This document shows, piece by piece, positions 9,304-19,357 of a stretch of DNA of 64,000 nt (positions within the stretch are counted from its first letter, which is position 1; each line of letters opens with the position of its first letter). Origin of the DNA: Zingiber officinale (lineage: Eukaryota; Streptophyta; Magnoliopsida; Zingiberales; Zingiberaceae); assembly GCF_018446385.1 (NCBI RefSeq), contig NC_055996.1, positions 54,048,365 to 54,112,364 on the forward strand, given 5' to 3'. Position numbers and translations under genes: made by a program. Under the pieces are notes generated by a model. It was not told where the DNA came from. It did no database searches and saw only the letters and a program-made list of their open reading frames with translations.

Positions 9304-10556
9304 ATCTAGTTATGACTCACTTCCGTAGCTACACTACCTGTAAAATATTTTGAATCTATCTAGTGATATTTCAGACTTACATCAATTATGTCCTATCTTA
9401 ATAGACTAGGATTTTTTTTTTAAAAAAAAACTATTTTTAAAATAATGTTTTTTTCAACTTATAAGTTAAAACTGTATGTTTTCAAAACTTTCCATTTTTA
9501 GATTTTCAAAAACAGCTTTGGCCTTAGACTAGTTTTGAATCCCTAGAAAGCATGTATCCATAGGACTAGTTTTTGAGCATCTCACCAACACCTTAGGCTT
9601 ACCTTGCTTGTGTTTGACAAACATAAAAAGGGGTGAGATGCATAGGCCAACTGTCTGGACTTAAGATGCTTATTTCAGTGCATCAGCATAAGTCTGGACG
9701 TTAAATACAACTCAGATATTAATCAGATTAAAGTTCATCAGTCAAGTCAAACATTGACTGCTTATAATCAACTTAATCTGACTAACCAAGTGAAAGCTAC
9801 TATCTTCTGATAGTTAGTTAGTACCTAATTGGTTAGACAGCTGGTTAAATTCAAGTATCAAGTTCAGGGGGAGAAATTAACTTTGTATGTTTAAAAAATA
9901 TTTTTTAAACTAACTTATTTTTAAAACACCAGTTTTCAAAAGGTTAAATTTAACTAAGTTTAATCCCACCTAATTTTTAAACCTGATTTTAAAAGTTGAA
10001 TATTGCAAATTTAAACTTATTCAGTTTTGTAACATATGCTTGAAAATTCAACTTTCCAAACTTAGCTTTTATCAAATTAGCCTTAAAAATTTATTTTGGC
10101 AAAAATTTTACTTCTTGAAAAATTATTCTTACTTGTTTAATTTTTACTTTGTTTTGAAAAATCGAAGTTGAAAATTTACCTTTTTGAAAAGTAAAATGTT
10201 ACTTAAACATGAAAAGTAAATTTGAAAAACCTGATTTGAAAATTTTTACACGCTTGAAAAGTTAAACTTGATTAACTTTAAATTTATACTTTTCAAAATT
10301 CAACTTGTCTCCCCCAAGTCACCTTGACTATTTTTTTAACTTGGTGTTAAAATTTTTGAACCAAATTTGGTGTTAAAATTGGTTGTTTACCTTTGCTTAT
10401 TTTTGATGAATGCCAAAGGGGGAGAGTTAGGTGGTTAAGTTAGCTAAACCAATTTGAAAATACAAACTAACTTTAAAACCACATAAATGCATGTTGTTTC
10501 TTGCATATGTTTTCACTAACTTAACCAGGTTGTCATTCCATCAAAAAGGGGGAGAT
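9304..10556 (+). other. 3' untranslated region of the Copia element
   Basis: No coding frame; T- and A-rich. Polypurine-like runs occur at 9866-9873 and 10416-10425, and the main tract AAAAAGGGGGAGA is at 10543-10555, directly before the LTR. The phrase TTTTTGATGAATGCCAAAG upstream of the second run is echoed near 53640, which links the two elements. Confidence 0.7.
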
Positions 10557-11651
10557 TGTTGGTGCGGTTAGCACTAACAATTTAACCCAGGTTTTGATGA
10601 ATGACAAATAGGTTAAGTTAGTTTTGTTGTTGTCTGACACCTTGATCGAGTGTGCAGGAGAAGTCCAGCTAGGTCGACGGGCTGACCGGATAGCTGGCGA
10701 GAAGTCCAAGCGGGTCGACGGGCTGACCGGACGCTTGGCGAGAAGTCCAGCTAGGTCGACGGGCTGACCGGATAGCTGGCGAGAAGTCCAAGCGGGTCGA
10801 CGGGCTAACCGGACGCTTGGCGAGAAGTCCAGACGGGTCGACGGGCTGACCGGACGTCTGGCAGGTAAGTGAGGTAAGTCACTGGAGGGGAGTGACTGCG
10901 AGGACACGTTCCCGGGAAGGGAACATTAGGCGTCGATCCGGCTTAGATCCATTTCGGATGTCTAAGTCGAGATCGTGACTAGATTCCGGTCTCGGAAAGA
11001 CGGAATCTAAGTCATACTAACTTATGCTAATTCATACTATTATAAATGTGCTAATAATCTATGTTGCAGGGTATATATTGCCTCGGACTAACTTTGTTTT
11101 GTAGGAAAAGGGAGTTTTCTGGAACAAGGTGGTCCGGGCGCCCGGAGGGGATCCGGGCGCCCGGAAGGGATCCGGGCACCCGGAAGGCAAATTATATCCA
11201 GCCGAGTCATCGCCACGTGGAGCATCACGGTTTGTGCAGCTACGTCGCATTCCAGGCGCCCGGAACAGCATATAAAAGAAGCCCCAGGCAGGAGCTTCAT
11301 TATCAATTCATCTGAGAACTCTTCTACTGCTGGTCTTGCTGCTCGACGTTCAGTGCGACGCCAACAACGCTCCGACAAAGTGCTCCTTCGGTTTTTATTT
11401 AATGTCCTTGTCGGTATTGCTTTATTTTCACTAGCATTTCCTGTATTCATTCTGTAATCATATTTCGACTTGTTAGTGATTGCCCAACGAAAGTGGTCAA
11501 GGACCACGGGCCTTCGAGTAGGAGTCGTCACAGGCTCCGAACGAAGTAAAAAACATTTGTGTCTATTTTACTTTTCCGCTGCGTTTATACTCTAAGTTTT
11601 CGAATCGATATTCACCCCCCCCCCCCCTCTATCGAATCTAACGGTCCTACA
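10557..11651 (+). mobile_element. Complete 3' LTR
   Basis: 1095 bp from TGTTGGTGCGG to CCTACA. Modules in order: five hairpins (10665-10861), GC palindromes CCGGGCGCCCGG (near 11133 and 11152), TATAAAA at 11271, then a transcript leader ending in a long C run (CACCCCC, about 11614-11627). The duplicated target TGTAC follows at 11652. Confidence 0.9.
10665..10861. repeat. Five-unit covarying hairpin array in 3' LTR
   Basis: Units start at 10665, 10706, 10747, 10788 and 10829 (33 nt each, 41-bp period). In units 2 and 4 the arms are one pair longer than in the 5' LTR: CCAAGCG/CGCTTGG, against CCAAGC/GCTTGG with a G-T mismatch outside. The stems therefore stay paired or improve between copies. 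Confidence 0.9.
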
Positions 11652-11656
11652 TGTAC
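11652..11656. repeat. Target site duplication TGTAC (right)
   Basis: Partner of 4123-4127, directly after the 3' LTR end CCTACA. Confidence 0.95.
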
Positions 11657-11778
11657 ACCTTTTGGCCTCCCTGAATAGCTCGAATTCTCCAATGGACATG
11701 GTCACATTGATTTTGCCAGTTTCGTCCATCTTCACGTTCCAGAACAGGTAAGATATGTTCCCACAGATGATACCAAAT
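11657..11778 (-). mobile_element. Gypsy leader and primer-binding site
   Basis: Continuation of the minus-strand Gypsy element split by the Copia insertion. On the minus strand the LTR end is followed by TTTGGTATCATCTGTGGGAA. This is a variant of the TGGCGCCGTCTGTGGGAA leader common in plant Gypsy elements. The sister copy at 25440-25459 keeps the version nearer the usual one (TTTGGCGTCGTCTGTGGG). Confidence 0.75.
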
Positions 11779-12389
11779 TGATCCTGTCCGGAATCTGAGT
11801 CATATGGAGGTCGGTTGTGCTGTCACTGGCGTTGACGAAAGGAGACGGAGACTTTCCACGAGTACAGTATTGTACGGGCAAGTCCACGGGCTGATGACAA
11901 GGAGTGATGACAGGGGTCCAGAGACGGGAGTTCCTTGCGCACACTTAGACAAGCACCCTCCACGTTAGGGACCAAGAACCAGGTAAAAAGTTCCCGGAGC
12001 AAGCCCTTCGACGCTCAAGTCAAGTATTTTTTCCTCAGAAGATTGGTACAATTGCAGAAAGTAAAAGACAGATGCGAAAAGGTGAGAGAGTGTACCTGCG
12101 TAAGGGAGAGGACCCCCTTTTTATATGGTAGTGCGTATTTATGTTTTCTGGCAAATGTCAAAGAATGTCGAGTGTCAGACCCTGTCTGCGGGTAAGTACC
12201 ACATGGCATCCTATCATAGGTTACAGGAAAGTTCTTCTGGTAATGAGTCACCGACGATTGAAATATACCCTGACACCTGGCAGTTATTCCCTTACAGGTG
12301 GTTGCGATTCTCTGGCTTAATTATCGTGTAGTGACCTACCAACTTGAAGGGAGAAGCTCTGGCTGACCGATCTATCCAGACTAGCATAT

Positions 12390-12940
12390 CATGACTTGTA
12401 AGCTCTGGTCTGTGAATCCTGACATGCATAGCTCGTCATAGAAGATTCGTTCTATAAATACTGACCCGTATAGCCTGGCTGGTAAATCCTGTTCTATAAA
12501 TCCTGACCTGCATAGCCTGTCCTGGAAGCTTCGTTCTATAAATACTGACCCGCATAGCCTGGCTGGTAAGCCCTGTTCTATAAATCCTGACCTACATAGC
12601 TTGTCCTGGAAGCCTCGTTCTATAAATACTGACCCGCATAGCCTGGCTGGTAAGTCTTGTTCTGTAAATCCTGACCTGCATAGCCTGTCCTGGAAGCCTC
12701 GTTCTATAAATACTGACCGGACTGGTTCCTTCCCCTTCTTCCTTATTCTTGATGTTATTTTCCCGGCTTTTTGACCAGAGCACCTTGACCAGCACACTCA
12801 TTCGCACTCCCAACCTGGATCTCTTACTAGAACAACCTTTTTGAGCCCCTGACCTGGATCTCTTACTCGAACAACCTTTTTGAGCCCTTGTCTTGGATCT
12901 CTTACTCGAACAACCTTTTTGAGCCCCTGACCTGGACATC
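12390..12940. repeat. Tandem repeats in Gypsy LTR
   Basis: An 84-bp unit containing TCTATAAATACTGACCCGC and AGCCTGGCTGGTAAG recurs about four times (about 12390-12720). A 39-bp unit containing GAACAACCTTTTTGAGCCC follows, starting near 12831, 12870 and 12909. They give spurious repetitive ORFs on the minus strand. Confidence 0.85.
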
Positions 12941-13045
12941 CGGACCGAGCATTCATCCTCAACTCTTGACCTGGGCCTCTTGCCCAAGTAATCTATCTTA
13001 ATTTCTGGCCTGGGACTTCAAACCCAGCGTTAGCTGGGTCACGAC

Positions 13046-13145
13046 CCCCTTGACTCACTACCACATCCCCTTGACTCCTAACTGTCACGTCTTCTTGACT
13101 CTTGACTGCCACGTCCTCTTGACTCCTGACTGTCACGTCCCCTTT
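13046..13145. repeat. 27-bp tandem repeat in Gypsy LTR
   Basis: Four units of CTTGACTCCTGACTGTCACG type. The sister LTR at 26270-26460 has about seven units of the same repeat, so copy number varies between family members. Confidence 0.85.
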
Positions 13146-13251
13146 ATCAGGTCCTACCTTTATGCACCGTATCAGAGGACAAGATGATCCAATGAGAAAA
13201 TGAAAAGATTAAAACATGACGATGCTAGAAACAGTATTATCCAATGTATAC

Positions 13252-13942
13252 CTGTGCTGCCTTGATAACATCCTCAAAGGTTCCATCCTTCAGTTTTTCC
13301 TTATCGGCTTCAGAAAAGGTAGCTCCATACTCAGCCAACAACTCGTGGGGTTGGAGCATACCCTTGCCCTGGCGAATAAACCTGAGAGATGAAAGTAATC
13401 AGATGCAAGTTATCAAAAATAGACCATTAACAATTGAAACAACAAGAACAAGGCTAAAGATTTGAATGAGAATCAAAAATCCAAAATCCCAAAGATGTGT
13501 CCAACTCATTAACTCATGGTTTCTCAAGATAAGGGTAATAGAATTGCAATATGACCATTATGTCTTAGACAATACAACGGTTGTAAGGTAAAGTGTGATA
13601 GGCGATGATCTATAAGTATTTTTAAAGAAGGCATGTGCAGTGGGTAGATCATTCTATTTTCATGTTGATAAACCATGAAACAGTAAATCATAAGCTGAAT
13701 AGATGGTGGGTTGCTCTTTGAGTATTAACATCGTTTTGGCAATGCAAGTAAACATGCAGATATCAACCATCCAGAAGAAAGAAAGACTTCTCTCGATATT
13801 TTCATGGAGCAAAAGAATAGATCTGAGATGGTTATATATATACTTTGAGAAAAGTGCCACCAGATCATTGGGATGGGAAGAAAGGGAGGTCACCAATGCG
13901 CTCCCTAACACTGAGAGCACGGGTCAAGCTGGGTTGATGCAT
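13252..13942 (-). pseudogene. SUS: Sucrose synthase, 5' exons 1-2 (interrupted)
   Basis: Sucrose synthase cleaves sucrose with UDP to UDP-glucose and fructose in the cytosol. Exon 2 (13252-13381, minus, 130 nt) encodes FIRQGKGMLQPHELLAEYG then EKLKDGTFEDVIKAAQ, the conserved N-terminal regulatory region. It is bounded by CTCTCAG and a GTATAC donor. Exon 1 (13844-13942) starts ATG at 13942 and reads MHQPSLTRALSVRERIGD; one frame later it reads SLSSHPNDLVALFS, then donor GTATATA. The exon 1/exon 2 phases match (two nt plus one nt). A single extra nucleotide near the GD codons breaks the frame, which means either a null allele or a sequence error. Intron 1 is 13382-13843. Intron 2 is interrupted by the Gypsy LTR at 13174, and the catalytic exons are not in the window. 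The family call is firm; functionality is doubtful. Confidence 0.85.
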
Positions 13943-14518
13943 TTTTGTGGATGATTTCTTTCAAGCTTCAAAGAGCCTCTAAAAACATAGAGATCTATTT
14001 GTTAGAACAACAGGAAGCATTAAAAAAACAAATGCAAGAGAAATTTTTCACTTTTTCAGTAAAAAGAAAAATTACATTTTACCTTCAAATAAACTTAATT
14101 TACATTTTACCATAAGTAAACTCAATTTTTTTTTTCTTCCTTTCAACAAATTTTTCACGACCCCAGAAACAAAACTAGTTTCCAAGTACAAGAATTAACA
14201 AACTAATAACCTAGATCCATGCCCATGACAGTGAAAAAAGATTTGAAAGGTTAAATCTATACAAGAGGATTTAAACAAAATAAATAAATAAATATAAACT
14301 AGAATGTGAGTTGGCAGGCACATAATCAAGAAATAGTTTAGATCTCCAACACAGCAAAAGGTTGGGAAAAATAACTTAAGAATATAACAAATACAAATAA
14401 TGAAGTGGACAGGTCTTTGCTAGACGTTCTCATATCCTTGCTTTTTTATATTTGTAGTAGAAAAATAATTCTATGTTAAATAATTAAATAAAATTAAGAA
14501 TCTCTCCAACTGAATTTG
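13943..14518 (-). other. Sucrose synthase 5' leader / leader intron
   Basis: Upstream of the ATG on the minus strand, an acceptor-like CTATGTTTTTAG ends at 13979, about 36 nt before the start codon. Plant sucrose synthase genes often carry an intron in the leader, so the AT-rich sequence to the right is plausibly that intron. The upstream leader exon could not be fixed. No other gene is seen. Confidence 0.45.
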
Positions 14519-15026
14519 TAGAGGTGTTATCGAGTCAAGCCGAATCGAACTCTTGAATGTTTGAATTTAACTCGTTTATAATTGAGCCGAGCTCAATCTT
14601 TATTTGACGAATATATTCATGACTTATGAACTTATTCAAACTTTTATCAAGTTTAAACGATCTTAATAAATATAAATTATAAATTTAAATATTTATTAAA
14701 AACTAAATTATTTATTTAGAAAAAATTATAATATTTTTATTAAAATTTATAATTTTATTCTAATAAATAAATTTAATATATTTGCCTATATTTTTAATAA
14801 GTAGAGTGTAAAATCTATAAATTCGATAGCAAAACTATTATTTTTTATTTAAAAGTTGATTCATGAACTTACTAACGAACATATTTAAAAGCTAACGAGC
14901 TAAGTATTGTTAAGCTTGAGTTTGATTTGTTTATTTTAACGAGCCTCATTAAGCGAGCTTAAATTAGTTTTTATCGAATCGAACTTCGAATAGCTCATGA
15001 GGGGCTTACCTCATTTACAACTCTAC
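14519..15026. mobile_element. MITE-like element with short inverted ends
   Basis: An AT-rich block of about 0.5 kb opens GTAGAGGTGTTATCGAG and closes ACAACTCTAC (inverted: GTAGAGTTGT). It contains GAGCCGAGCTC and TTAACGAGC phrases common in plant non-autonomous DNA transposons. No convincing target duplication was found. No coding capacity. Confidence 0.5.
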
Positions 15027-15069
15027 GATTTTACAGGATAAAAGATAAGTTTCACCAGAAGACATGGTG

Positions 15070-15976
15070 TGAGTAGGCCCGGCTCAAGGCATAAGCCATT
15101 AAGGCCTATGCCTAGGCCCCAATATTATTAGGGACCATTGATTAAATAATTAAGTAAAACATTAAAAAAATAAATTGAGTCATTAATATTAATTAATGAT
15201 AGCATACGCATTAATAAATATCATGCTAACTCATTAATATCATCTTATTAATTAATTCATTATTCCTATTGACACATTAAACGTATCCTTATTTCCTCAT
15301 AATTACAATTAATCATGATTTTATTTTATTTAATCTTATTTCCCCATAATTGCACTTAGCCAAGATTTTATTCTATTTAATTATATATCTTATAAAACTA
15401 ATAAACTCTTTCCTTCTCAATATCTCTAAAAAAAACCCTAATTATTCTTTCACCAATGCTGCCTATTTCTTTTCTCCTCATTAATTTTGTATATTTATAT
15501 TTTCTCACTGGTGTTTTTTTTTCCTTTTTTCATCAATAACTTTGTACGTTTATGCTCTCTCGTCGATGAAACTTTTAGAGAACGTCTTTCTCCGCTGATA
15601 ATATTTTTTTCTCACTCTTTCTTTTTCTTCTTTTATAATAATATGAATCAGAGATTTTTTTTATCCATACAATGTAAAGTAAAATACTTCATAAAAAAAT
15701 TTAAAATTAAAATTAATAAAATTTTATTTATGTTCAATGTCTCAAAAAGATTAAATAATTTAATAGTGTTAAAAAAATTATCTAAATATTAGCCAGGAAA
15801 CTAAATTTTATATAAAAAGAATATTTTATTTTTTTAAAAATAAATCAATTTGTTTTAAGCTGGTCATTCTCAATCTCAAATTCAAATGAAAAAAATTTGA
15901 ATTTTTTTTAAAAAATATATTAAAGATTTGTTAAATTTATTTTTACCTAGGACCTCGGGGGAATCTACGGCCCTGG
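15070..15976. repeat. Unclassified AT-rich repeat candidate
   Basis: The block is bounded by TAGGCCCGGCTCAAGGC on the left and ACGGCCCTGGG on the right, with very AT-rich content between. The edges resemble plant DNA-transposon ends that carry GGGCCGG motifs, but inverted pairing is weak. The apparent ORF at 15487-15792 is low complexity and not supported. Confidence 0.35.
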
Positions 15977-16710
15977 GTGTGAGAAAACTTTCTTTTATTT
16001 TCATATGCTAAAAGATAGAAATCTACACTTCTGAAGCTAAATCTGTGTCCAAATGTTCCATCGCAAAGTAAAATTGCAGATATCATTATTAGGGGGGCAA
16101 TATTTCTAAAGTATTCTGTCAAGGGTATACTGCGTGGAAGAACAACTATAAAATCTCTTTATTATCCGCAGAAAGTGTATCCTCTACGAGTTTGAGAATG
16201 ATTTCTAGGTTTCCTTTGTCAAAATCGCCATTTTCTTCCTGGATGCTGCCAACGACCACAGCCAACTCACAGATCTAACTCAAACTCAAGTAGATAGAAA
16301 AAAAAGACCTTATAAGAATTTCCCGATTCTGATACATAAACCTTAACCAAAATCGATTTTTTGTGTCATTAAACTTGACAACCAAGAGAGCTCGGTTTAG
16401 ACAAGTCATAATTTTCGCCAGAAATTTGGCTCAAAATCGGATCTTTACACAAGAAAACGCAGCTGGAGCGTCTCCGCTGCAACAGATCCATTTGGTGGCA
16501 GGAGGTGGGTGCAAGATTAGGGCTTTACCTCTAACTGGAAACTCAATGCTGCTCGACGGAGGATCCGTCAGCAAAACAAACAACCAGAAACCCAAAAGGA
16601 AAGAAACGCAACGTGATCCTATCTGAAAGTAGAAGAGATGGAAAATTAGGGATGTGACGTTTTCACTGACCACATATAGACTCCGCTCGGACTTGCAACA
16701 CAAAATACGT
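15977..16710. other. Intergenic or leader-intron sequence
   Basis: No convincing coding region. It lies between the sucrose synthase ATG and the likely promoter at 17.6 kb, so it may hold a leader exon. A pyrimidine tract with acceptor-like CTACTTTCAG on the minus strand near 16625 would fit an exon edge. Nothing else is recognised. Confidence 0.4.
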
Positions 16711-17537
16711 TAGTGTCGAGGCATGGAAGGGGTCCTCAGCGTTGACCCTCCAACAATTAAGTCAGTCATTGGCGGTGAAGTATAAGGCGGAGAAACAAGA
16801 AGACTGTAGCACAAACAGTGAATATCGCATACATCAACCAATGCTTGGACCCCCTTTATATAGAGCTCTGGTAGTGTGTGTGTACGCTTTCCAAGATAAG
16901 CACGCTTCTCAAAGTTTTTCCTAAAAAAACTTATCGGTAAAGTGTCTCTGACATAGTATCTTAACAAGATAAGCATATCTCTGAAGTGATAGTGGAAGCT
17001 TCCGCCGTATGATCTTCTGGTTGTCCATGCCTGGTGTCGGCGACACAAACTCTCAAAAGGATGTCGTTGGATATCAGAGGAAGTGTACTGCTAGGCCGAG
17101 CAGGTTGACCGCTCAGTCAGGATCTCGCCGCTCTGGTGTCCCGTCCAGTCGGCTGGAACCTCGCTACTCCTGTGCGTGTCTGCTCGACCGAAATTCCCCT
17201 CTGCCACTGCCACTGCCGAGACCTGCTGCTAGGTCGAGCGGGATAGTCGCTCGGCGAAAGTTGAACTCTACCAATGTCGAGCTCTGCTGTCTGGCAGAGC
17301 GGGGTAATCGCTCGGTTAGGCTTCTGCACTTCGTTTCTGCCTCTGTTCGACGTCCAATGATCATTTGAGCGTCGATTATTTGACTCCTCCCCATGTCGAA
17401 GGAGGCGGCGGATCGGAGCCTTCTACCCCAGTCGGGGCATACTTCGCACGATCGGCCTATACTATGCGCGCGTTGACCGTTTTGACTTTGACCTCTACTG
17501 TAACTGTGGGATGGGGCCCTCATCATCATCGCATCAT
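16711..17537 (-). mobile_element. Gypsy-like LTR, probably solo
   Basis: On the minus strand the block begins near TGATGCGATGATGATGAGG and runs to a CTCGACA-type end near 16711. A TATA motif (CTATATAAAGGGGG, about 16854-16867) sits in the 3' third. Internal phrases with GCTCGGC and TCGAGCG recur. No internal coding region adjoins it. The exact ends and target duplication were not resolved. It separates the sucrose synthase TATA box from the rest of its leader. Confidence 0.5.
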
Positions 17538-17604
17538 AATGCAATTAAGAAAAGGGAATGGATGGTGTTGAGATGGAATGGTGAGAAAAGCTCAGCCCCG
17601 ATAT

Positions 17605-17614
17605 CCTTTTTATA
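17605..17614 (-). promoter_or_regulatory. Candidate sucrose synthase TATA box
   Basis: TATAAAAAGG on the minus strand is followed by a CT-rich leader (TCTCACCATTCCATCTC). It is the best promoter-like site upstream of the sucrose synthase start, about 3.7 kb away. The intervening leader now contains a Gypsy-like LTR and MITEs. Confidence 0.45.
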
Positions 17615-17721
17615 ATTGGGAAGAAATCCCACCCACCTTCTCCTTTACTTTAACGAGTAAAAAGATTGGCTGTTGCGGCAATTCTTGGTTTTGTTCATTT
17701 TCTTCCAACTTCATTCATGTC

Positions 17722-18125
17722 TAGGGATGACAATGGATCGGGTTCGGATCGGATTCTATATCCTTTGTCTTCGTATCTATCGGGTATAGGATCCTCGATG
17801 GGTATACTCATACCCATTAAAGAATCGAATGTCTTCTATAGTTTTAATCTATCTTCTTTCTATCTAATTATTATCATTAAATAAAAATATATTAAAATTA
17901 ACATTCTATATATATATATATAGATTAAACATGTATATAGTCACATCCTAATATAAACAAAAATAGCAAGTTGATTTAAAAAAAAAAATCTTTAATATAT
18001 GTATATATATTATTTAATCGGATATTTGGGTCGGGTATTGGGTATTGATAGCCCCTCCATATCCTCCTCCATTCGGATCGGGTATCGAATCCTCTATCAG
18101 ATACGGATGAAATTACCATCCTTAC
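17722..18125. mobile_element. hAT-like MITE
   Basis: Inverted ends TAGGGATGACAAT and ATTACCATCCTTA (read inverted TAAGGATGGTAAT) bound 404 bp with the GGATCGGGTTCGGATCGG and GGGTATTGGGTATTG phrases usual for this plant MITE type. Target duplication TCATGTC (17715-17721 and 18126-18132) is seven identical bases, or eight with one mismatch, as expected for hAT. No transposase. Confidence 0.75.
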
Positions 18126-18284
18126 TCATGTCGCGGCGTAATATTGAAGGTTGCGAATAATCTTAATTGGTAACTTCTTAAATCAACAAACTTAAATGAA
18201 ATTACCATCCTTACTCATGTCGCGGCGTAATATTGAAGGTTGCGAATAATCTTAATTGGTAACTTCTTAAATCAACAAACTTAA
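18107..18284. repeat. 89-bp perfect tandem duplication
   Basis: The segment starting ATGAAATTACCATCC at 18107 is repeated from 18196 with an 89-bp period. It includes the right end of the MITE, its target duplication and downstream flank, so the duplication happened after MITE insertion. Confidence 0.9.
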
Positions 18285-18285
18285 A

Positions 18286-18689
18286 ATGATTAATTAACTA
18301 ATCTTAATCTACCACAATATTTATACTCTATTTCAAATTTAATATTATATATTAATTACAGAAATTTTTACGAATAGAAACTTGGTTAAAAGTTACCAAT
18401 TAAGAATAAAACATCCTAAATTATATAAAGGGTAATAGGACATCTATTTTTTAAAAAGAAATTAAAAGTACATTCCATCATAGCGAGTACTTGATTTTCC
18501 TTAAGAACAAAGTTGTCTCTAATTTTTAAAATTAAATTGCCTTCTTAATAATTGACACGTGTATATGTCATAGAAAATAAGATTTTACACCAGAAAAATA
18601 TTAATATATAACTATGATTATCTAATATACGAATGATATTAATTTAAAATTTTTAGCACACAAATTACCAAAGCAAAGTTGAAAATAGA
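18286..18689. other. AT-rich intergenic spacer
   Basis: No gene or repeat structure is recognised. A lone G-box-like CACGTG occurs near 18556. Confidence 0.5.
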
Positions 18690-19322
18690 CTTGACCCTGG
18701 GCCAGATCTAGTCTAGACCTAGCATGGATCTTGCCTGACCCAGCTTGGGTTTAGGTCATGCTCGTAACTGAATTAACGAGCTGGTTGTCAGTTGACTCGG
18801 GTCATCGGGCTGAATCATAATCGGCCCGGCAGGGTTCCAAGCCCCTAAAAATTGACAGACCACTAGTTCGATCCGTCAATTCTAATTTTTTTTTTATATG
18901 TACCATTGCCCATCGATTTCTAACTATTGGATCCGTCGGTTTCTTAGCCGGGTGGGGGATTCCCTAACCATGGAGGGGGGAATGATTTTTTTTCAAAGTT
19001 TAAAATTATTTGACCATTTTTATCAATGGTTATGATGTAATGTCTATTATTATCCAAACTCTATAAATAGAGAGTTCATTTCATTATTTTCACACACATT
19101 TTTTCTACTCTCATTCTTAATTTTATATTTTCTACCCATTTTCGACTCCAAGTCTCCATTTTTACGCACTTTCGTTTTCAACTTTCAATTATAATGGAAG
19201 TAGGCCTTGGAGGTTTATCATCTCGTTCTCAGAAAGAAAAAGAAATAGTGAATCTGCACGAGGACCTCAACTTTCAATCCACCGATGATAAGACTGAGCA
19301 TCTTCTAATACACGAACTATAA
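18690..19322 (+). mobile_element. hAT-like transposon 5' fragment with promoter and short ORF
   Basis: A TATA box (TATAAATA, 19062-19069) lies before a CT-rich leader and an ATG at 19194 opening 42 codons (MEVGLGGLSSRSQ..., stop at 19322). Leader style and the GCCCGGCAGGG phrases upstream recall plant hAT elements. No transposase catalytic or dimerisation region is present, because a Gypsy LTR begins at 19358. Assignment is tentative. Confidence 0.4.
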
Positions 19323-19357
19323 ATTCTAAGCTGGCAGCAACTATCGGTCATTAAAAC

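Larger units (their letters stand above)
4128..11651 (+). mobile_element. Non-autonomous Copia element with gag and a second spliced ORF
   Basis: A complete insertion of 7524 bp is bounded by TGTTGGTGCGG and CCTACA, with duplicated TGTAC on both sides. Order: 5' LTR cut short (4128-4788), gag (4805-6088), non-coding block, AT-rich array (6616-7775), palindrome/TATA module (7786-7886), spliced ORF2 (8041-9303), 3' untranslated region with polypurine tract (10543-10555) and 3' LTR (10557-11651). I find no protease, integrase, reverse transcriptase or RNase H, so it must rely on a partner element. The comparable parts of the two LTRs differ at roughly eleven positions in 660, so it is fairly young. 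SIRE/Maximus relationship is inferred from the gag and the AAAGGGGGAG tracts. Confidence 0.9.
11779..13174 (-). mobile_element. 5' LTR of the minus-strand Gypsy element
   Basis: On the minus strand it starts TGATACGGTGCAT (13174) and ends GGACAGGATCA (11779), giving about 1396 bp. Three internal tandem arrays sit in its U3 half: an 84-bp unit (about 12390-12720), a 39-bp unit (about 12812-12940) and a 27-bp unit (about 13046-13145). A shorter relative lies at 25460-26495. Its outer edge abuts sucrose synthase intron 2; the target duplication partner would be left of the window. Confidence 0.8.

Noticed and set aside
12381..12987. Repetitive ORFs on the minus strand
   Set aside because: They are produced by the 84- and 39-bp LTR tandem arrays; no gene structure.
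15487..15792. 101-codon ORF
   Set aside because: Phenylalanine/isoleucine/lysine-rich product of AT-rich repeat DNA with no recognisable domain.
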